NCBI GenBank assembly: GCA_937916025.1
Contig: CALGGX010000573.1
Coordinates: forward strand, 1 to 7,096
From: an uncultured Selenomonadales bacterium
GTDB taxonomy: Bacteria; Bacillota_C; Negativicutes; Selenomonadales; Selenomonadaceae
Length of the DNA: 7,096 nucleotides
Reading direction: 5' to 3'
Part shown: positions 6,703-7,096 of the stretch, in pieces
Layout: each line of letters opens with the position of its first letter
Position numbering within the stretch: the first letter of the stretch is position 1
Position numbers and translations under genes: made by a program
The notes under the pieces: generated by a model
What the model was told of the DNA's origin: nothing
What the model saw: only the letters and a program-made list of their open reading frames with translations
The model's database searches: none

Positions 6703-7096
6703 ATGATCGACAAACTCAAAAACATGTTCGCTCGGAGCAATCGCGTCAAGGTGCCGACGATTTTGCAGATGGAAGCGGTCGAGTGCGGCGCGGCCTCTTT
6801 GGCTATGATCCTCGCCGGTTTCGGCTTGTGGATTCCGCTCGAGAAATTGCGGCAGGAGTGCGGCGTCAATCGTGACGGCTCGAAGGCGTCAAACATCATC
6901 AAAGCCGCGCGGAGGCTCGGTTGCGAGGCGAAAGGCTATAAATGGAACGTCGACAAACTCCTCGACAACAAGCCCTTTCCGATGATCATTCACCGGAACT
7001 TCAATCACTTCGTCGTGCTCGAAGGCATCAAGGGCGATATCGCATTCCTGAATGATCCGGCAATGGGACGGCGGCGCGTGCCGATGGAAGAATTCC
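6703..7096 (+). CDS. NHLM-type peptidase/ATP-binding ABC exporter, N-terminal part
   Basis: The 131 residues before the window ends are a complete-looking C39 peptidase domain of a bacteriocin ABC exporter. The pattern TILQMEAVECGAASLAMIL (19-37) holds the oxyanion-hole Gln22 and catalytic Cys28, NFNHFVVLEG (99-108) holds the catalytic His102, and FLNDPAMG (115-122) holds Asp118. GVNRDGSKASNIIKAAR (54-70) is characteristic of the NHLM/NHLP peptidase-ABC group. The domain cuts a precursor after a double-Gly-type leader on the cytoplasmic side; the transmembrane and ATPase domains should follow beyond the window. AGGTGA (6692-6697) overlaps the previous stop and lies 5 nt before the ATG, supporting the start and translational coupling. 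The catalytic residues are intact. Confidence 0.92.
   Translation, partial: MIDKLKNMFARSNRVKVPTILQMEAVECGAASLAMILAGFGLWIPLEKLRQECGVNRDGSKASNIIKAARRLGCEAKGYKWNVDKLLDNKPFPMIIHRNFNHFVVLEGIKGDIAFLNDPAMGRRRVPMEEF

Noticed and set aside
1..7096. tRNA, rRNA, CRISPR array or insertion sequence
   Set aside because: No cloverleaf, regularly spaced repeat, transposase or terminal inverted repeat was seen.

Overview
The window looks like chromosome from a diderm (outer-membrane-bearing) bacterium with a Firmicutes-type gene set, most plausibly a Selenomonas/Negativicutes-like lineage. This placement is an inference from three things: a fused CobA-HemD protein as seen in many Clostridia and Negativicutes, a heptosyltransferase-like GT9 enzyme, and periplasmic-adaptor-type export genes. 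No rRNA or other strong marker is present. All genes lie on the + strand, and base composition looks even and moderately GC-rich.

Region 1 (1-4517) is a tightly packed run of four genes: the 3' part of glutamate racemase murI, a fused cobA-hemD, a family-9 glycosyltransferase, and hemB. Gaps or overlaps are about 12 nt, -11 nt and 12 nt, so co-transcription is likely. HemB makes porphobilinogen. The HemD half closes the tetrapyrrole ring to uroporphyrinogen III, and the CobA half methylates that product toward sirohaem/cobalamin. MurI and the glycosyltransferase are cell-envelope functions inserted in or next to this operon. The glycosyltransferase contains a run of nine G in its coding sequence; gain or loss of one G would stop translation within a few codons, so it is a candidate phase-variable switch.

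Region 2 (4518-4711) is the only sizeable non-coding stretch. It holds a perfect consensus sigma-70 promoter (TTGACA, 17 nt, TATAAT), a leader of about 145 nt with inverted repeats and a terminator-like hairpin followed by T runs, and a very strong Shine-Dalgarno.

Region 3 (4712-7096, continuing past the window) is the start of an export operon: an HlyD/AcrA-type adaptor with a damaged 5' end, a second HlyD-type protein of the kind found in NHLM/NHLP (nitrile-hydratase-like leader) bacteriocin systems, and the C39 peptidase domain of a peptidase/ATP-binding ABC exporter of the same system. The expected logic is that the C39 domain cleaves a leader at a double-glycine-type site while the ABC protein and adaptors move the modified peptide out. 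The precursor peptide, modifying enzymes and the rest of the transporter are not in the window. The first adaptor's best start gives only 23 codons before a stop in another frame, and it lacks the membrane/signal segment and half of the lipoyl domain, so it is either decayed or affected by sequence error.
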